From: Tenacibaculum sp. 1_MG-2023
GTDB taxonomy: Bacteria; Bacteroidota; Bacteroidia; Flavobacteriales; Flavobacteriaceae
NCBI RefSeq assembly: GCF_030547425.1
Contig: NZ_JAUORH010000002.1
Span: 186,001-250,000 of the forward strand
Length of the DNA: 64,000 nucleotides
Reading direction: 5' to 3'
The number at the start of each line of letters is the position of its first letter. The first letter of the stretch is position 1. The notes under the pieces were generated by a model. The model ran no database searches. It was not told the DNA's origin and saw nothing but the letters and a program-made list of their open reading frames with translations. Both the position numbers and the translations under genes were made by a program. Shown piece after piece: positions 8,683 through 18,013 of this stretch.

Positions 8683-8717
8683 AAAAAGTGAAGAGTTTAA
8701 TTAATTCTTCACTTTTT
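8683..8717 (+). terminator. Terminator of the coiled-coil gene pair
   Basis: Twelve-base arms (AAAAAGTGAAGA and TCTTCACTTTTT) around an 11-base loop, ending in a T run, 28 bp after the stop codon. Confidence 0.8.
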
Positions 8718-8751
8718 TCTTTTTCCATAGCCATAGTTTAAATCCTTATTT

Positions 8752-8759
8752 TATTTTTG
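8752..8759 (+). promoter_or_regulatory. -7 box of glyS, four bases before ATG
   Basis: TATTTTTG matches TAnnTTTG exactly. Only CAAC separates it from the glyS ATG, so the expected transcription start falls on or next to the A of ATG. This predicts a leaderless glyS mRNA. The same spacing occurs at rsmI and dxs. Confidence 0.6.
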
Positions 8760-8763
8760 CAAC

Positions 8764-10311
8764 ATGGCAAAACAAGAAGATCAATTTAAAAAAGTATTAT
8801 CGCACGCAAAAGAATACGGTTATGTGTTCCAATCGTCTGAAATTTATGATGGTTTAAGCGCTGTGTATGATTATGCTCAAAACGGAGTAGAATTAAAGAA
8901 AAACATTCGTGATTATTGGTGGAAAGCAATGGTGCAAATGCACGAAAACATTGTGGGCATTGATGCTTCAATACTCATGCACCCAACTACTTGGAAAGCC
9001 TCAGGCCATGTTGATGCTTTCAACGATCCTTTAATTGATAACAAAGACTCTAAAAAACGTTATAGAGCTGATGTTTTAGTTGAAGATTTTAGAGAAAAAA
9101 TCAATGAAAAAATTCAAAAAGATATAACCAAAGCAAAAAAGCGTTTTGGTGAAGCTTTTAATGAAGATGAATTTAGAAGTACAAATCCAAATGTTTTAAG
9201 ACGTCAAAAACAAATTGACGAGATAACAGTTGAACTAACTAGAGTTCAAGAAGAAAACGATTTAGAAGGGTTTAGAAATTTAATTATAGACTTAGGTATT
9301 ACATGTCCTGTTTCTGGTTCTAAAAACTGGACAGAGGTTAAGCAATTTAACTTAATGTTTGGAACCCAATTGGGAGCTTCAGCAGATAGTTCAACACAAG
9401 TATATTTACGTCCTGAAACAGCACAAGGTATTTTTGTAAACTTTTTAAACGTACAAAAAACTGGGCGTATGAAAATTCCTTTTGGAATTGCACAAACTGG
9501 TAAAGCTTTTCGTAATGAGATAGTTGCGCGCCAATTTATATTTAGACAACGAGAGTTTGAGCAAATGGAAATGCAATTTTTTGTAAAACCAGGTACTCAA
9601 AAGGAATGGTATGAAAAGTGGAAAGAAACCCGTTTAAAATGGCATATGTCTTTAGGACTAGGAGAAGAAAACTACCGTTTCCACGATCATGATAAATTAG
9701 CTCACTATGCTGATGCAGCTGCTGATATTGAATTTAAGTTTCCTTTTGGGTTTAAAGAATTAGAAGGGATTCATTCTCGTACTGATTTCGATTTAAGTCA
9801 GCATGAAAAGTTTTCTGGTAAAAAACTACAATACTTCGATCACGAAGATAACACCAGCTATGTACCTTATGTAGTTGAAACATCAATTGGTTTAGACAGA
9901 ATGTTCTTAGCCGTTTTTTCTAACTCTTTACAAGAAGAAGAGCTAGAAAATGGTTCAACAAGAACCGTTTTAAAATTACCTGCAGTTTTAGCACCTACCA
10001 AAGCGGCTATTTTACCGTTGGTTAAAAAAGATGGTTTACCAGAGGTTGCTCGTAAAATTGTTGACGATTTAAAATGGGACTTTAATGTTGTTTATGATGA
10101 AAAAGATGCTGTTGGAAGAAGATATCGTCGTCAAGATGCTGTTGGTACACCTTTCTGTATTACGGTAGATCATGATACTTTAGAAGACAACACTGTTACC
10201 ATTCGCCATAGAGATACTATGGAGCAAAAACGAGTTAAAATAGAAGATTTAAGCAACATTATTAAACAAGAGGTAGATGTACGTTCTTGGTTACAAAAAA
10301 TGGAAGCATAA
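8764..10311 (+). CDS. glyS: Glycyl-tRNA synthetase (single-chain, class II)
   Basis: Charges tRNA-Gly with glycine in the cytoplasm. 515 residues, matching the alpha2-type single-chain enzyme rather than the separate alpha and beta subunits of proteobacteria. Class II motifs are visible: motif 2 around QTGKAFRNEIVARQF and motif 3 around ETSIGLDRMFLAVF. The C-terminal anticodon-binding domain follows from about residue 410 (KLPAVLAPTKAAILPLV). The gene is monocistronic between two terminators. Its -7 box leaves no room for a leader. Confidence 0.97.
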   Translation: MAKQEDQFKKVLSHAKEYGYVFQSSEIYDGLSAVYDYAQNGVELKKNIRDYWWKAMVQMHENIVGIDASILMHPTTWKASGHVDAFNDPLIDNKDSKKRYRADVLVEDFREKINEKIQKDITKAKKRFGEAFNEDEFRSTNPNVLRRQKQIDEITVELTRVQEENDLEGFRNLIIDLGITCPVSGSKNWTEVKQFNLMFGTQLGASADSSTQVYLRPETAQGIFVNFLNVQKTGRMKIPFGIAQTGKAFRNEIVARQFIFRQREFEQMEMQFFVKPGTQKEWYEKWKETRLKWHMSLGLGEENYRFHDHDKLAHYADAAADIEFKFPFGFKELEGIHSRTDFDLSQHEKFSGKKLQYFDHEDNTSYVPYVVETSIGLDRMFLAVFSNSLQEEELENGSTRTVLKLPAVLAPTKAAILPLVKKDGLPEVARKIVDDLKWDFNVVYDEKDAVGRRYRRQDAVGTPFCITVDHDTLEDNTVTIRHRDTMEQKRVKIEDLSNIIKQEVDVRSWLQKMEA

Positions 10312-10340
10312 ATCTTAAAACGACAAAATAAAGCAAGAAT

Positions 10341-10370
10341 CCTAAACGTAACTGTTTAGGGTTTTTATTT
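10341..10370 (+). terminator. glyS terminator
   Basis: Arms CCTAAAC and GTTTAGG with a six-base loop, followed by GTTTTTATTTTT. It lies 29 bp after the glyS stop. Confidence 0.8.
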
Positions 10371-10447
10371 TTGCAATAGTAAATAACTTTACATACAAAT
10401 CTTAATATCAAGTAAGAGTTTTAACTAACCGATAAAATAGAAAACAG

Positions 10448-10675
10448 ATGAAAACTGTACTTAAAATATTATTCATCATCTTTTTACTTTGGATGATAGC
10501 CGGTGCTTATCTTTTAAACACAGAGCACCCTAAATCACAAGTAGTAATGGGCCTAGGTGTTTTATACATGTCATTTATATTAATGCCTTTATTTATTTAC
10601 TATAGGTATAAAGATGGTAAGTACAAAAAGTATGTTATCAACTCTGATAAGGACAAAAAAAAAGCTAAAGATTAA
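10448..10675 (+). CDS. Small two-helix membrane protein
   Basis: 75 residues with two hydrophobic segments (about 5-24 and 31-52), followed by a charged tail rich in Lys and Asp (SDKDKKKAKD). The tail is probably cytoplasmic. It belongs to no family I can name. The final codons form part of the bidirectional terminator hairpin that separates it from the SGNH lipoprotein gene. The gene stands alone after glyS with its own 130-bp upstream region. The function is unknown. Confidence 0.7.
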   Translation: MKTVLKILFIIFLLWMIAGAYLLNTEHPKSQVVMGLGVLYMSFILMPLFIYYRYKDGKYKKYVINSDKDKKKAKD

Positions 10676-10689
10676 TCTTCAGCTTTTTT
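10658..10689. terminator. Bidirectional terminator overlapping the 75-residue gene
   Basis: Arms AAAAAAGCT and AGCTTTTTT, with an inner stem AAGATT/AATCTT. A/T runs flank both ends, so it serves the plus-strand gene ending at 10675 and the minus-strand gene ending at 10705. The left arm encodes the Lys-Lys-Ala-Lys tail of the small protein. Confidence 0.8.
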
Positions 10690-10704
10690 ACTTTATTTTG
10701 CTCA

Positions 10705-12363
10705 CTACTGTAAAGTAGGTGAGTAATTTGTTGGATAGTCATCTGGCTTTGCTAAACCGTCTTTACCTTCTGTAAAGTTAGATCCATATGCTGCATCAAT
10801 AGCAGCTAACATTTTATTAGCCATTAACGCATATCCTCTAGCTGTTAAATGAATTCCATCTAAACCAATTAAACCACCAGTAATTAAGCTTGTATTCATA
10901 TTGTACCTTCCAAACTCTAAACCACTAGTAGAAGCTTCTTGTAAAATCGCGTTAAAATCTACAAAAGCGTATCCTTTCGCCTCAGCAACTGTTTTAATAG
11001 TCTCATTATACGCGTCAGTCGCTGTTTTAATTTCTACTTGTTCTTCCGGAGTTAATACCCACTTATCTTCTAAAGGTAATGTTACTCCTTCAGCTGAAAA
11101 CTGACCTGCTAAAGTAGCTGGTAACAACCCGCCACTTTGAGCTATTAAATCTGCTGCCGCTGCATTGTTAACTTTTCCTATGACAGCACTACTTGGCAAT
11201 ACTAATAAGTCATTTTCTGTTGCCGATCTAGCTTTCCCATATTGTTTTCCTAATAATTGAGCTACCAATGGAGCTGCTGCTGCTGGTAACCCTAGAGATT
11301 CAACAAAAGGAACAAAAGTTGGACTCGTACTTAAATTGGTTGTTATTGCATTTGTTAAATCAGTTGCTTTTTCGTCTTCTACCACTACTGGACTAGCTCC
11401 TGTTTCAGAAAAAACAATCGCTCTCTCCGGTTCACCAGCACCTACATAAATTTGGTTAATTGCTCCATACACTGTATTTAACAAAGGTATTTGAGCCCCA
11501 AACTCTGCATTAGATGGATCTAATGGTGCATATGGTACGGTAGTAAAATGTGGTAAGCTTGTAATGTAAGGTAAGTTTGCTACTACTCCTTTAGCTCCTG
11601 TAGCTTCTAAAGCACTAATTATACCGTTAAAAACATTATTAAAAACTAATGGATTTGTTATATCATTTGCTCCATAAGTACTTGGATCTAAATTTCCTGT
11701 AGGATTAGTGTCTGTGGGAGATTGATTAACACCTGTACCTCCTGATACAGCATAACCTAACACATCATTCCCTCCAATTTCAGACAACGTAAAAAACGTA
11801 GGTGCTTTTGCAACTGCATCTCCTATAACAGTTGCTGCTGCTGGATTTGTTGTCATTCTTCCAAAATACGGATTTAGCATCCCGTATCCTGCAAATGTTA
11901 AGTGAAAGCTTTTAGCTCCTGGTAATCCTATATTATTAAAACCAGTTGCAGTTGCAATAGATGTAGCTGCATTTGTTGTTGGTGTTTCATCTAAACGTGC
12001 TGGTCCTGAGCCATTAAAATAAAATCTTGGCTCTTGTATTATATTTCCTCCTAATACTAGTCCTCCTATGTTATCATTCATTAATGGTTGTACAAATTCT
12101 CCTCCTCCAACTAAAGCAAATTTACTTGCTAAAGTATTCGGAAAAGAATACTGTTGCCCTGCTTTAAACAAAGCCCCGTCAGTAAAACCGGCAGTAAAAG
12201 ATGCTCCTATTGAAACATAATTAGAAAAGTCTGCACTTCCAGCCTGAAGTGCTACACTATTTTCTGCTTCGCCTTTAATTTCTGTTAGTGTATTGTCTAC
12301 ATCACAGGCAGTAAAGCCTAAAAATAATGCAGACAAAAAAGTATATTTAATTGTATTTTTCAT
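10705..12363 (-). CDS. SGNH/GDSL-family hydrolase, lipoprotein
   Basis: 552-residue lipoprotein. The lipobox GFTAC places the lipidated residue at Cys20. SGNH blocks are recognisable: block I SIGASFTAG with candidate nucleophile Ser55, where the usual GDS is changed to GAS; block III GGNDVLGYA; and block V DGIHLTARGY with Asp502 and His505. This indicates an esterase or lipase acting on acyl groups, tethered to the outer membrane. A large Ala/Gly/Thr-rich insertion lies between blocks III and V. The TonB receptor gene lies 10 bp upstream in the same operon, so the pair may hydrolyse and import one ligand. The substrate is unknown. Confidence 0.85.
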   Translation of the reverse strand: MKNTIKYTFLSALFLGFTACDVDNTLTEIKGEAENSVALQAGSADFSNYVSIGASFTAGFTDGALFKAGQQYSFPNTLASKFALVGGGEFVQPLMNDNIGGLVLGGNIIQEPRFYFNGSGPARLDETPTTNAATSIATATGFNNIGLPGAKSFHLTFAGYGMLNPYFGRMTTNPAAATVIGDAVAKAPTFFTLSEIGGNDVLGYAVSGGTGVNQSPTDTNPTGNLDPSTYGANDITNPLVFNNVFNGIISALEATGAKGVVANLPYITSLPHFTTVPYAPLDPSNAEFGAQIPLLNTVYGAINQIYVGAGEPERAIVFSETGASPVVVEDEKATDLTNAITTNLSTSPTFVPFVESLGLPAAAAPLVAQLLGKQYGKARSATENDLLVLPSSAVIGKVNNAAAADLIAQSGGLLPATLAGQFSAEGVTLPLEDKWVLTPEEQVEIKTATDAYNETIKTVAEAKGYAFVDFNAILQEASTSGLEFGRYNMNTSLITGGLIGLDGIHLTARGYALMANKMLAAIDAAYGSNFTEGKDGLAKPDDYPTNYSPTLQ

Positions 12364-12373
12364 TGTTTCTTTT

Positions 12374-15064
12374 TTAGTTGTTGATAGTCCAAGAAATATA
12401 GTACTGAGAACCTACAGCTCCCACTCCAGGTGCACTTAAATATTCTTTTCCTGTTAAATTAGACCCTCCTACTTTAAACACTGATTTAATTGAAGGTACT
12501 GAATAATTAACTTGAGCATCAAGAACAGTTCTTTCTTCTACAGTTCCTTCTAAGAAGGTAGACTGCCAGTAAAACTCATCTTGCCAACGAGCACTAATAT
12601 TGAACCCAAAGTTTTCAAACAAGTTAGGGTGTCCAAACTGCATTTTAACTTTGTGCTCAGGTGTATTAAACCCAGCTTCAAAATCAGGATCAGCAGCTTG
12701 ATCAAAATCAAACTTAGACCATGTATAATTTAATCCAACATCAAATCCATTAAATATCTTTGTGTTTAACCCTAAACCTAGCCCATAAGAATCTACATCA
12801 ACTGTTGAATTCGTTTTTACACTAAATGTTCTTACTAAGTCTCTATTAGTTAAGTTATTCACAGTTACTGGTGTATTTGGATCTACCAATACAACCACAT
12901 CTTTGTTAGAAATAAAATCAGAGTACATGTTATAGTATGTACTAAAATCAATAGATAGTTTATTTTCTCCTAATGGAACAGCTGCACGATACCCAACTTC
13001 AAAAGACTTTACTTTTTCTGGCTCTACAAGGTCTGTTGTTGCTAATGTAGGGTTCCCGTTTGCTATAGAATTAGCAGAATACCCTCTATCAAACACATCT
13101 TGACCTGTTAAAACAAAGCTTCCTGTTGTTGTCTCTGCATTAGCTGAAAAACGTCCAATATTATCTGGAGCTGTTCCTAAGATAAATCCTGCCCCTGTTG
13201 CTAAACCAATGTATTGATCTTGCGTAGTTGGATTACGGAAACCTGTTTGAAAAGAAGCTCTAAAATTATGATTCTTGTTCTCTCCTGCTGCATAGGCTAG
13301 TGAAATTCTTGGTGTAACGTTTCCGTCAAAATTATCTGATTTGTCATAACGTAAAGATCCTGTAAACTTTAAACGATCATCCATCATTTTCTTTTGAATC
13401 TGAGTGTACATTCCATACTCTCCATATTTAATAGGCCCATCACTATCGGTATAAATAGTTCCAAAAGAATTAAGCTTGTACTGTCTGTAAGAACCTCCTA
13501 CTTGAACTTCTGCCCAATCAATATAATCACGTAAATTCAAGTTTGCATCTGCATGGTAGTAACTAGTATTGTCTCTAAACTTAGATCCTGTCATTAAATC
13601 TGGGTCAGCAGTTACTTCATTAAACAATCTTGTAAACTCTGCTGAACCAGGCTCTGGTCTTCCAGTATCAGCTACTTGTCTAGCGATTGCATGAGAACCA
13701 TGCATTAGGTAAGCTCCTGCATATTCCTGAAACCAAACACTGTTAGGTTTCCATTTACCATTCATATTTATTGCAGCAAAACGAGTATCGTAAGAGTCTC
13801 CTGCGTCTTCGCCTGCATAATATCCTCTAACAAAGAAATTTTTACCTCTAACCTCTAATTTATGTTGTTCCATAAAAAAGTTAGCTAAATTATAACGGTT
13901 TTGTCCTTGATAAATCGTGTTACCAGTACCGTATTTAGAGTTCCAAATAATTTCAACACGATCATTTCCTAATGGGCGATAATGTATAGCTCCATTAAAT
14001 TTTACACTTTTAGCTTCGTTAGACATTAAGTCTACTTCTCTATACCCTGTTCTACTAACCTTTCCTACAGCTCCACCTAAATCAACCGATACTTCATCTC
14101 CATATACATTAGCTCCATCATAATTTGGGTCATCAGCATGACTCATACCTGGAATATAGCTCCCACCAATACCTGTTGTATTTCTATAATCAGTTGCATG
14201 CCACTCTTCACCCTTTAAATATGAAAAACTAGCTTTAACAGCAAAATAATCATCAAAAGCATGTGCCATTTTAATCGTAGTATCATAATAACCATTATCT
14301 CCTGCTGCTTCTTGGCTTGTTAAGCCCGCTTTTAAACCAACACTAATACCCTGCTCATTAAAAGGATTCTCACTACGCATTAACATAATACCATTAAATG
14401 CATTGGCTCCATATAAAGCAGAAGCTGCTCCTGGTAAAATCTCAACACTTTTCACATCTACTTCAGAAATACCTAAAAGGTTTCCAATTGCGAAGTTTAA
14501 TGCAGGTGAAGCATTATCCATCCCATCCACTAACTGAACAAAACGCTCATTCCCAAAAGTCGCAAAACCACGTGTATTAACTGTTTTAAAAGTTAAACCC
14601 CCTGAGTTCACATCAACTCCTTTTAAGTTTTCTAACCCATCATAATATGAAGCTGAAGCTGTATTTTTAATCGCTCTAGAGTCAAAACGTTCAATTGTTA
14701 CAGGTGATTCCATAACACGTTCTGGGGTTCTTGAAGCTGATACAACTACTTCATCTAAAGATGTTGCATTTTCCGTTAAGCTAACCTCAACGACTTGGTT
14801 GTTTTTTGTTATTTCAACTTTCTTTGTTTGATACCCTAAAGAAGAAATTTCAATGGTAAACGGTGGGATATCTGTTACCGTCATTGTAAACTTACCATCA
14901 AAATCAGTGGATGTTCCTACTGCTTTTCTCGAAACTTTAATGTTTGCTCCTGGTAATGGCCCTCCAAGGGAAGCATCATTAACCGTACCTGTAAAGGTAG
15001 TTTGAGCAACCATCATTGCTGTACCAAATAGCACAAATGCAACAAGTAATAGCTTTTTCATCAT
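12374..15064 (-). CDS. TonB-dependent outer membrane receptor
   Basis: 896 residues. The signal peptide (about 1-20) is followed by a carboxypeptidase-D-regulatory-like domain (about 22-105, FTGTVNDASLGGPLPGANI), then a plug domain (about 115-230, with SASRTPERVMESPVTIE), and a beta-barrel to the C-terminus. It imports a large or scarce ligand with energy from TonB-ExbBD. The absence of a SusD partner argues against a standard polysaccharide locus. The partner gene is instead an SGNH lipoprotein 10 bp downstream, so an ester-containing ligand is a reasonable inference. The start is MMKKLLLVAF; either Met is possible. Confidence 0.93.
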   Translation of the reverse strand: MMKKLLLVAFVLFGTAMMVAQTTFTGTVNDASLGGPLPGANIKVSRKAVGTSTDFDGKFTMTVTDIPPFTIEISSLGYQTKKVEITKNNQVVEVSLTENATSLDEVVVSASRTPERVMESPVTIERFDSRAIKNTASASYYDGLENLKGVDVNSGGLTFKTVNTRGFATFGNERFVQLVDGMDNASPALNFAIGNLLGISEVDVKSVEILPGAASALYGANAFNGIMLMRSENPFNEQGISVGLKAGLTSQEAAGDNGYYDTTIKMAHAFDDYFAVKASFSYLKGEEWHATDYRNTTGIGGSYIPGMSHADDPNYDGANVYGDEVSVDLGGAVGKVSRTGYREVDLMSNEAKSVKFNGAIHYRPLGNDRVEIIWNSKYGTGNTIYQGQNRYNLANFFMEQHKLEVRGKNFFVRGYYAGEDAGDSYDTRFAAINMNGKWKPNSVWFQEYAGAYLMHGSHAIARQVADTGRPEPGSAEFTRLFNEVTADPDLMTGSKFRDNTSYYHADANLNLRDYIDWAEVQVGGSYRQYKLNSFGTIYTDSDGPIKYGEYGMYTQIQKKMMDDRLKFTGSLRYDKSDNFDGNVTPRISLAYAAGENKNHNFRASFQTGFRNPTTQDQYIGLATGAGFILGTAPDNIGRFSANAETTTGSFVLTGQDVFDRGYSANSIANGNPTLATTDLVEPEKVKSFEVGYRAAVPLGENKLSIDFSTYYNMYSDFISNKDVVVLVDPNTPVTVNNLTNRDLVRTFSVKTNSTVDVDSYGLGLGLNTKIFNGFDVGLNYTWSKFDFDQAADPDFEAGFNTPEHKVKMQFGHPNLFENFGFNISARWQDEFYWQSTFLEGTVEERTVLDAQVNYSVPSIKSVFKVGGSNLTGKEYLSAPGVGAVGSQYYISWTINN

Positions 15065-15230
15065 AATATAAAATAATTTGTTAACTGTAGTGCAAAATAC
15101 AATTTTTTTTCATTTGCGAAATATTTACCCTCTTTTTTTATAATTATAGTAATTATAAAGACAAAAACTTACCAAAAACTAATTTTAGATTTTATTTATT
15201 AATTTATTATTTATCATCTTATACAAATTG

Positions 15231-15238
15231 TATTTTTG
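15231..15238 (+). promoter_or_regulatory. -7 box of ribF
   Basis: TATTTTTG, an exact TAnnTTTG match. It lies inside the longest open frame of ribF, so the start codon must be downstream. This decides in favour of the TTG at 15258. Confidence 0.55.
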
Positions 15239-15257
15239 CCTAAACTTATTAGTAGTC

Positions 15258-16196
15258 TTGGAAATTATACATTCTATTTTTGACTTTACTCCTTCTCAAA
15301 AAACAATGGTGACCATTGGTACTTTTGATGGAGTTCATATTGGGCATCAAAAAATTATTGAGAAACTAGTTAGTGATACAAAGGCTAACAATAAAAAGTC
15401 GGTGTTACTAACATTTTTTCCTCATCCAAGAATGGTACTACAAAAAGATGTTTCTATCAAATTAATTAATACCATTGATGAAAGGGCACAACACCTTGAA
15501 AAGTTAGGATTAGATTATTTAATTATCCATCCTTTTAGTAGAGAATTCTCAAGACTTACTGCTTTAGATTTTGTCCGTGACATTTTAGTAAATCAACTAA
15601 ACATTTCTAAACTTATTATTGGCTACGATCATCATTTTGGAAAAAATAGAGAAGGTAATATTGAGCAATTAACAGAGTATTCTCACTTATATGATTTTAC
15701 AGTTGAAGAAATTCCTGCTCAAGATATTGATGAAGTATCCGTTAGCTCTACAAAAATTAGAAAAGCACTTGCTAATGGACATTTAAAAACTGCTAATAAT
15801 TATTTAGGATATAACTTTTCTCTTACTGGAAAAGTTGTAAACGGAAAACAGTTAGGCGGAAAAATAGGGTTTCCTACAGCAAACATTGACATACGTGAAG
15901 ATTACAAATTAATTCCTAAAACAGGTGTTTATATAGTAAAATCTATTATTGATAATACTGCTACTTATGGAATGATGAATATTGGTAATCGACCAACGGT
16001 TGATGGTAAACACCAAACAATTGAAGTACATTATTTCAACTTTAACCAAAACCTGTATGGTAAAGAGTTAACTATTGAACTAATTTACTACTTAAGAGAT
16101 GAACAAAAATTCGATTCTGTTTCTGGCTTAATTTCTCAATTAAAAAAAGACCAGCAAAATTCAATGCTCTTTTTAAAAAGTTACGCCAAACCCTAA
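15258..16196 (+). CDS. ribF: Bifunctional riboflavin kinase/FAD synthetase
   Basis: Converts riboflavin to FMN and FMN to FAD. 312 residues from a TTG start (LEIIHSIFDF, read as Met). This start fits the family N-terminus and lies 19 bp after the -7 box, whereas the longer open frame begins within the promoter. The N-terminal FAD synthetase domain has the nucleotidyltransferase motif GTFDGVHIGHQ. The C-terminal flavokinase domain has GGKIGFPTANI and TYGMMNIGNRPT. It lies between the divergent TonB receptor operon and a small regulator. No FMN riboswitch is visible upstream. Confidence 0.95.
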   Translation: MEIIHSIFDFTPSQKTMVTIGTFDGVHIGHQKIIEKLVSDTKANNKKSVLLTFFPHPRMVLQKDVSIKLINTIDERAQHLEKLGLDYLIIHPFSREFSRLTALDFVRDILVNQLNISKLIIGYDHHFGKNREGNIEQLTEYSHLYDFTVEEIPAQDIDEVSVSSTKIRKALANGHLKTANNYLGYNFSLTGKVVNGKQLGGKIGFPTANIDIREDYKLIPKTGVYIVKSIIDNTATYGMMNIGNRPTVDGKHQTIEVHYFNFNQNLYGKELTIELIYYLRDEQKFDSVSGLISQLKKDQQNSMLFLKSYAKP

Positions 16197-16288
16197 CCTT
16201 AAAATTATACTTAAAGCCCCCGGTTTCAAATATCTTTAGAATTAGTATTATTGACGTAACTGCACACAAAGTTATTTTTTTTAAAACC

Positions 16289-16316
16289 TATATAATGACA
16301 AGTATGTCATTATATA
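16289..16316. promoter_or_regulatory. 28-bp perfect palindrome, candidate XRE operator
   Basis: Twelve-base arms TATATAATGACA and TGTCATTATATA around AGTA, with no mismatch. It lies immediately upstream of the small HTH gene and is the only such sequence nearby, so autoregulation by that protein is likely. It is not followed by a T run, so a terminator is unlikely. Confidence 0.6.
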
Positions 16317-16352
16317 ATTCATATGTTTTTAAGACTTTGTATCAAAAAAAGA

Positions 16353-16580
16353 ATGATGCTGTCAAAAAAGGAGGTAACCTTAAAAAAGGTAGCCCTGTGT
16401 GTAAAAACTTTAAGAGAAGAGTATCATATTACTTCAAGTGAGTTTTATATTGATACTGGAATACATTTAGCAAGAATAGAACAAGGAAAAACAAATGTCA
16501 CTATTACTACTCTTCAGAAAATATGTGATTATTTCAACATTACGTTATCAGACTTCTTTATGATGCTTGAAGAAATTTAG
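16353..16580 (+). CDS. Small XRE-family HTH regulator
   Basis: 75 residues from the ATG at 16353. Two other in-frame starts, 16323 and 16356, are possible; the residues from 16323 do not look conserved. The helix-turn-helix of the Cro/C1 type spans about residues 10-65 (LREEYHITSSEFYIDTG, then IEQGKTNVTITTLQKICDYF). The protein consists of little but this domain, with no toxin or phage gene next to it. A perfect 28-bp palindrome lies just upstream. It is probably a self-regulated single-domain repressor. Its targets are unknown. Confidence 0.75.
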   Translation: MMLSKKEVTLKKVALCVKTLREEYHITSSEFYIDTGIHLARIEQGKTNVTITTLQKICDYFNITLSDFFMMLEEI

Positions 16581-16593
16581 TATACAAAACACA

Positions 16594-16624
16594 TTGCTTA
16601 AGTCTATAGCTTCTTTTATCTTTG
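16594..16624 (+). promoter_or_regulatory. serS promoter
   Basis: TTG at 16594-16596, 20 bases, then TATCTTTG at 16617-16624. It matches the Bacteroidota promoter TTG-N17-23-TAnnTTTG, 22 bp before the serS ATG. Confidence 0.7.
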
Positions 16625-16646
16625 CTTTTCTTAAAAAATTAAAAAG

Positions 16647-17921
16647 ATGTTACAGGTTCAGTTTATTAGAGAAAACAAACAAACTGTTTTAGACGGATTG
16701 GCAAAACGTAATTTTGCTAATGCAGAAACAATTATTGAAGAAGTATTAACTGCTGATGAAACGCGTAGAACTACACAAGTTTCTTTAGATACTGTTTTAG
16801 CTGAATCGAACAAAATATCCAAAGAAATTGGAGGTCTTTTTAAGTCTGGAAAAGCTGAAGAAGCAAACCAACTTAAAGCAAAAACAGGTGAGTTAAAAGA
16901 ACAATCTAAACAATTAACAGAAGAATTAAATTCTGCTTCAGACAAATTGAACGAGTTATTGTATCAAATACCTAATGTTCCTCATCCTTCAGTTAAAGCA
17001 GGAAAAAACGAAGAGGATAACGAAGAGGTTTTCAATGAAGGTATTATTCCTGATTTAGGAGAAAAAGCATTACCTCATTGGGAATTAGCGAAGAAGTATG
17101 ATATTATTGATTTTGATTTAGGGGCAAAAATTTCGGGTGCTGGTTTTCCTGTATACAAAGGTAAAGGAGCTCGTTTACAACGTGCTTTAATCAACTATTT
17201 TTTAGATAAAAACACCGCTGCTGGATATAACGAAGTACAGGTTCCTCATTTAGTAAATGAAGCTTCTGGTTTTGGTACTGGACAATTACCTGACAAAGAA
17301 GGACAAATGTACCATGTAACTGGTGATGATTTATATTTAATTCCAACAGCTGAAGTCCCTATAACCAATATGTTTAGAGGTAATTTGGTAAAAGAAGCTG
17401 ATTTACCAATTACTGTAACGGGGTATACACCTTGCTTTCGTCGTGAAGCGGGTAGTTACGGAGCACATGTTCGTGGATTAAATCGTTTACACCAATTTGA
17501 TAAGGTTGAAATTGTTCGTGTTGAACATCCTGATAATTCATACAATGCTTTAAACGGAATGGTAGATCACATTAAAGAAATTTTACGTGAATTAAAATTA
17601 CCGTATCGTATTTTACGTTTGTGTGGTGGAGACACTGGTTTTACTTCTGCCTTAACATTCGATTTTGAATTGTATTCTACAGCGCAAGAACGTTGGCTAG
17701 AAATTAGTTCTGCTTCAAATTTTGAAACGTTTCAAGCAAATCGTTTAAAGTTACGTTTTAAGAATAAAGAAGGTAAAAGTCAATTAGTACATACACTAAA
17801 TGGAAGTTCATTAGCCTTACCTCGTGTATTAGCTGGTATTTTAGAAAACTACCAAACTGAGAATGGAATTAAAATTCCTGAAGTATTAGTTCCTTACTGT
17901 GGTTTTGATATGATTGATTAA
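16647..17921 (+). CDS. serS: Seryl-tRNA synthetase
   Basis: Charges tRNA-Ser and tRNA-Sec-type substrates with serine. 424 residues, the normal length. The N-terminal long coiled-coil arm (about 25-110) contacts the tRNA extra arm. The class II catalytic core follows with motif 2 TPCFRREAGSYG and motif 3 HTLNGSSLALPRVLAGILENYQ region. It has its own consensus promoter and a terminator 24 bp after the stop, so it is monocistronic. Confidence 0.97.
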   Translation: MLQVQFIRENKQTVLDGLAKRNFANAETIIEEVLTADETRRTTQVSLDTVLAESNKISKEIGGLFKSGKAEEANQLKAKTGELKEQSKQLTEELNSASDKLNELLYQIPNVPHPSVKAGKNEEDNEEVFNEGIIPDLGEKALPHWELAKKYDIIDFDLGAKISGAGFPVYKGKGARLQRALINYFLDKNTAAGYNEVQVPHLVNEASGFGTGQLPDKEGQMYHVTGDDLYLIPTAEVPITNMFRGNLVKEADLPITVTGYTPCFRREAGSYGAHVRGLNRLHQFDKVEIVRVEHPDNSYNALNGMVDHIKEILRELKLPYRILRLCGGDTGFTSALTFDFELYSTAQERWLEISSASNFETFQANRLKLRFKNKEGKSQLVHTLNGSSLALPRVLAGILENYQTENGIKIPEVLVPYCGFDMID

Positions 17922-17945
17922 TCAACCTTCAATATAAAAAATGAA

Positions 17946-17982
17946 AAAACCCCAAGCCTCAATTACGACGCTTGGGATTTTT
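17946..17982 (+). terminator. serS terminator
   Basis: Arms CCCAAGC (17951-17957) and GCTTGGG (17970-17976) around a 12-base loop, with A residues before and ATTTTT after. Confidence 0.8.
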
Positions 17983-18013
17983 AATTAATCAATCCCCATT
18001 GAAAAAAATATGT

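Noticed and set aside
15228..15257. Ten extra codons at the start of ribF from an upstream TTG
   Set aside because: The -7 box TATTTTTG (15231-15238) lies inside that extension, so it would not be transcribed.
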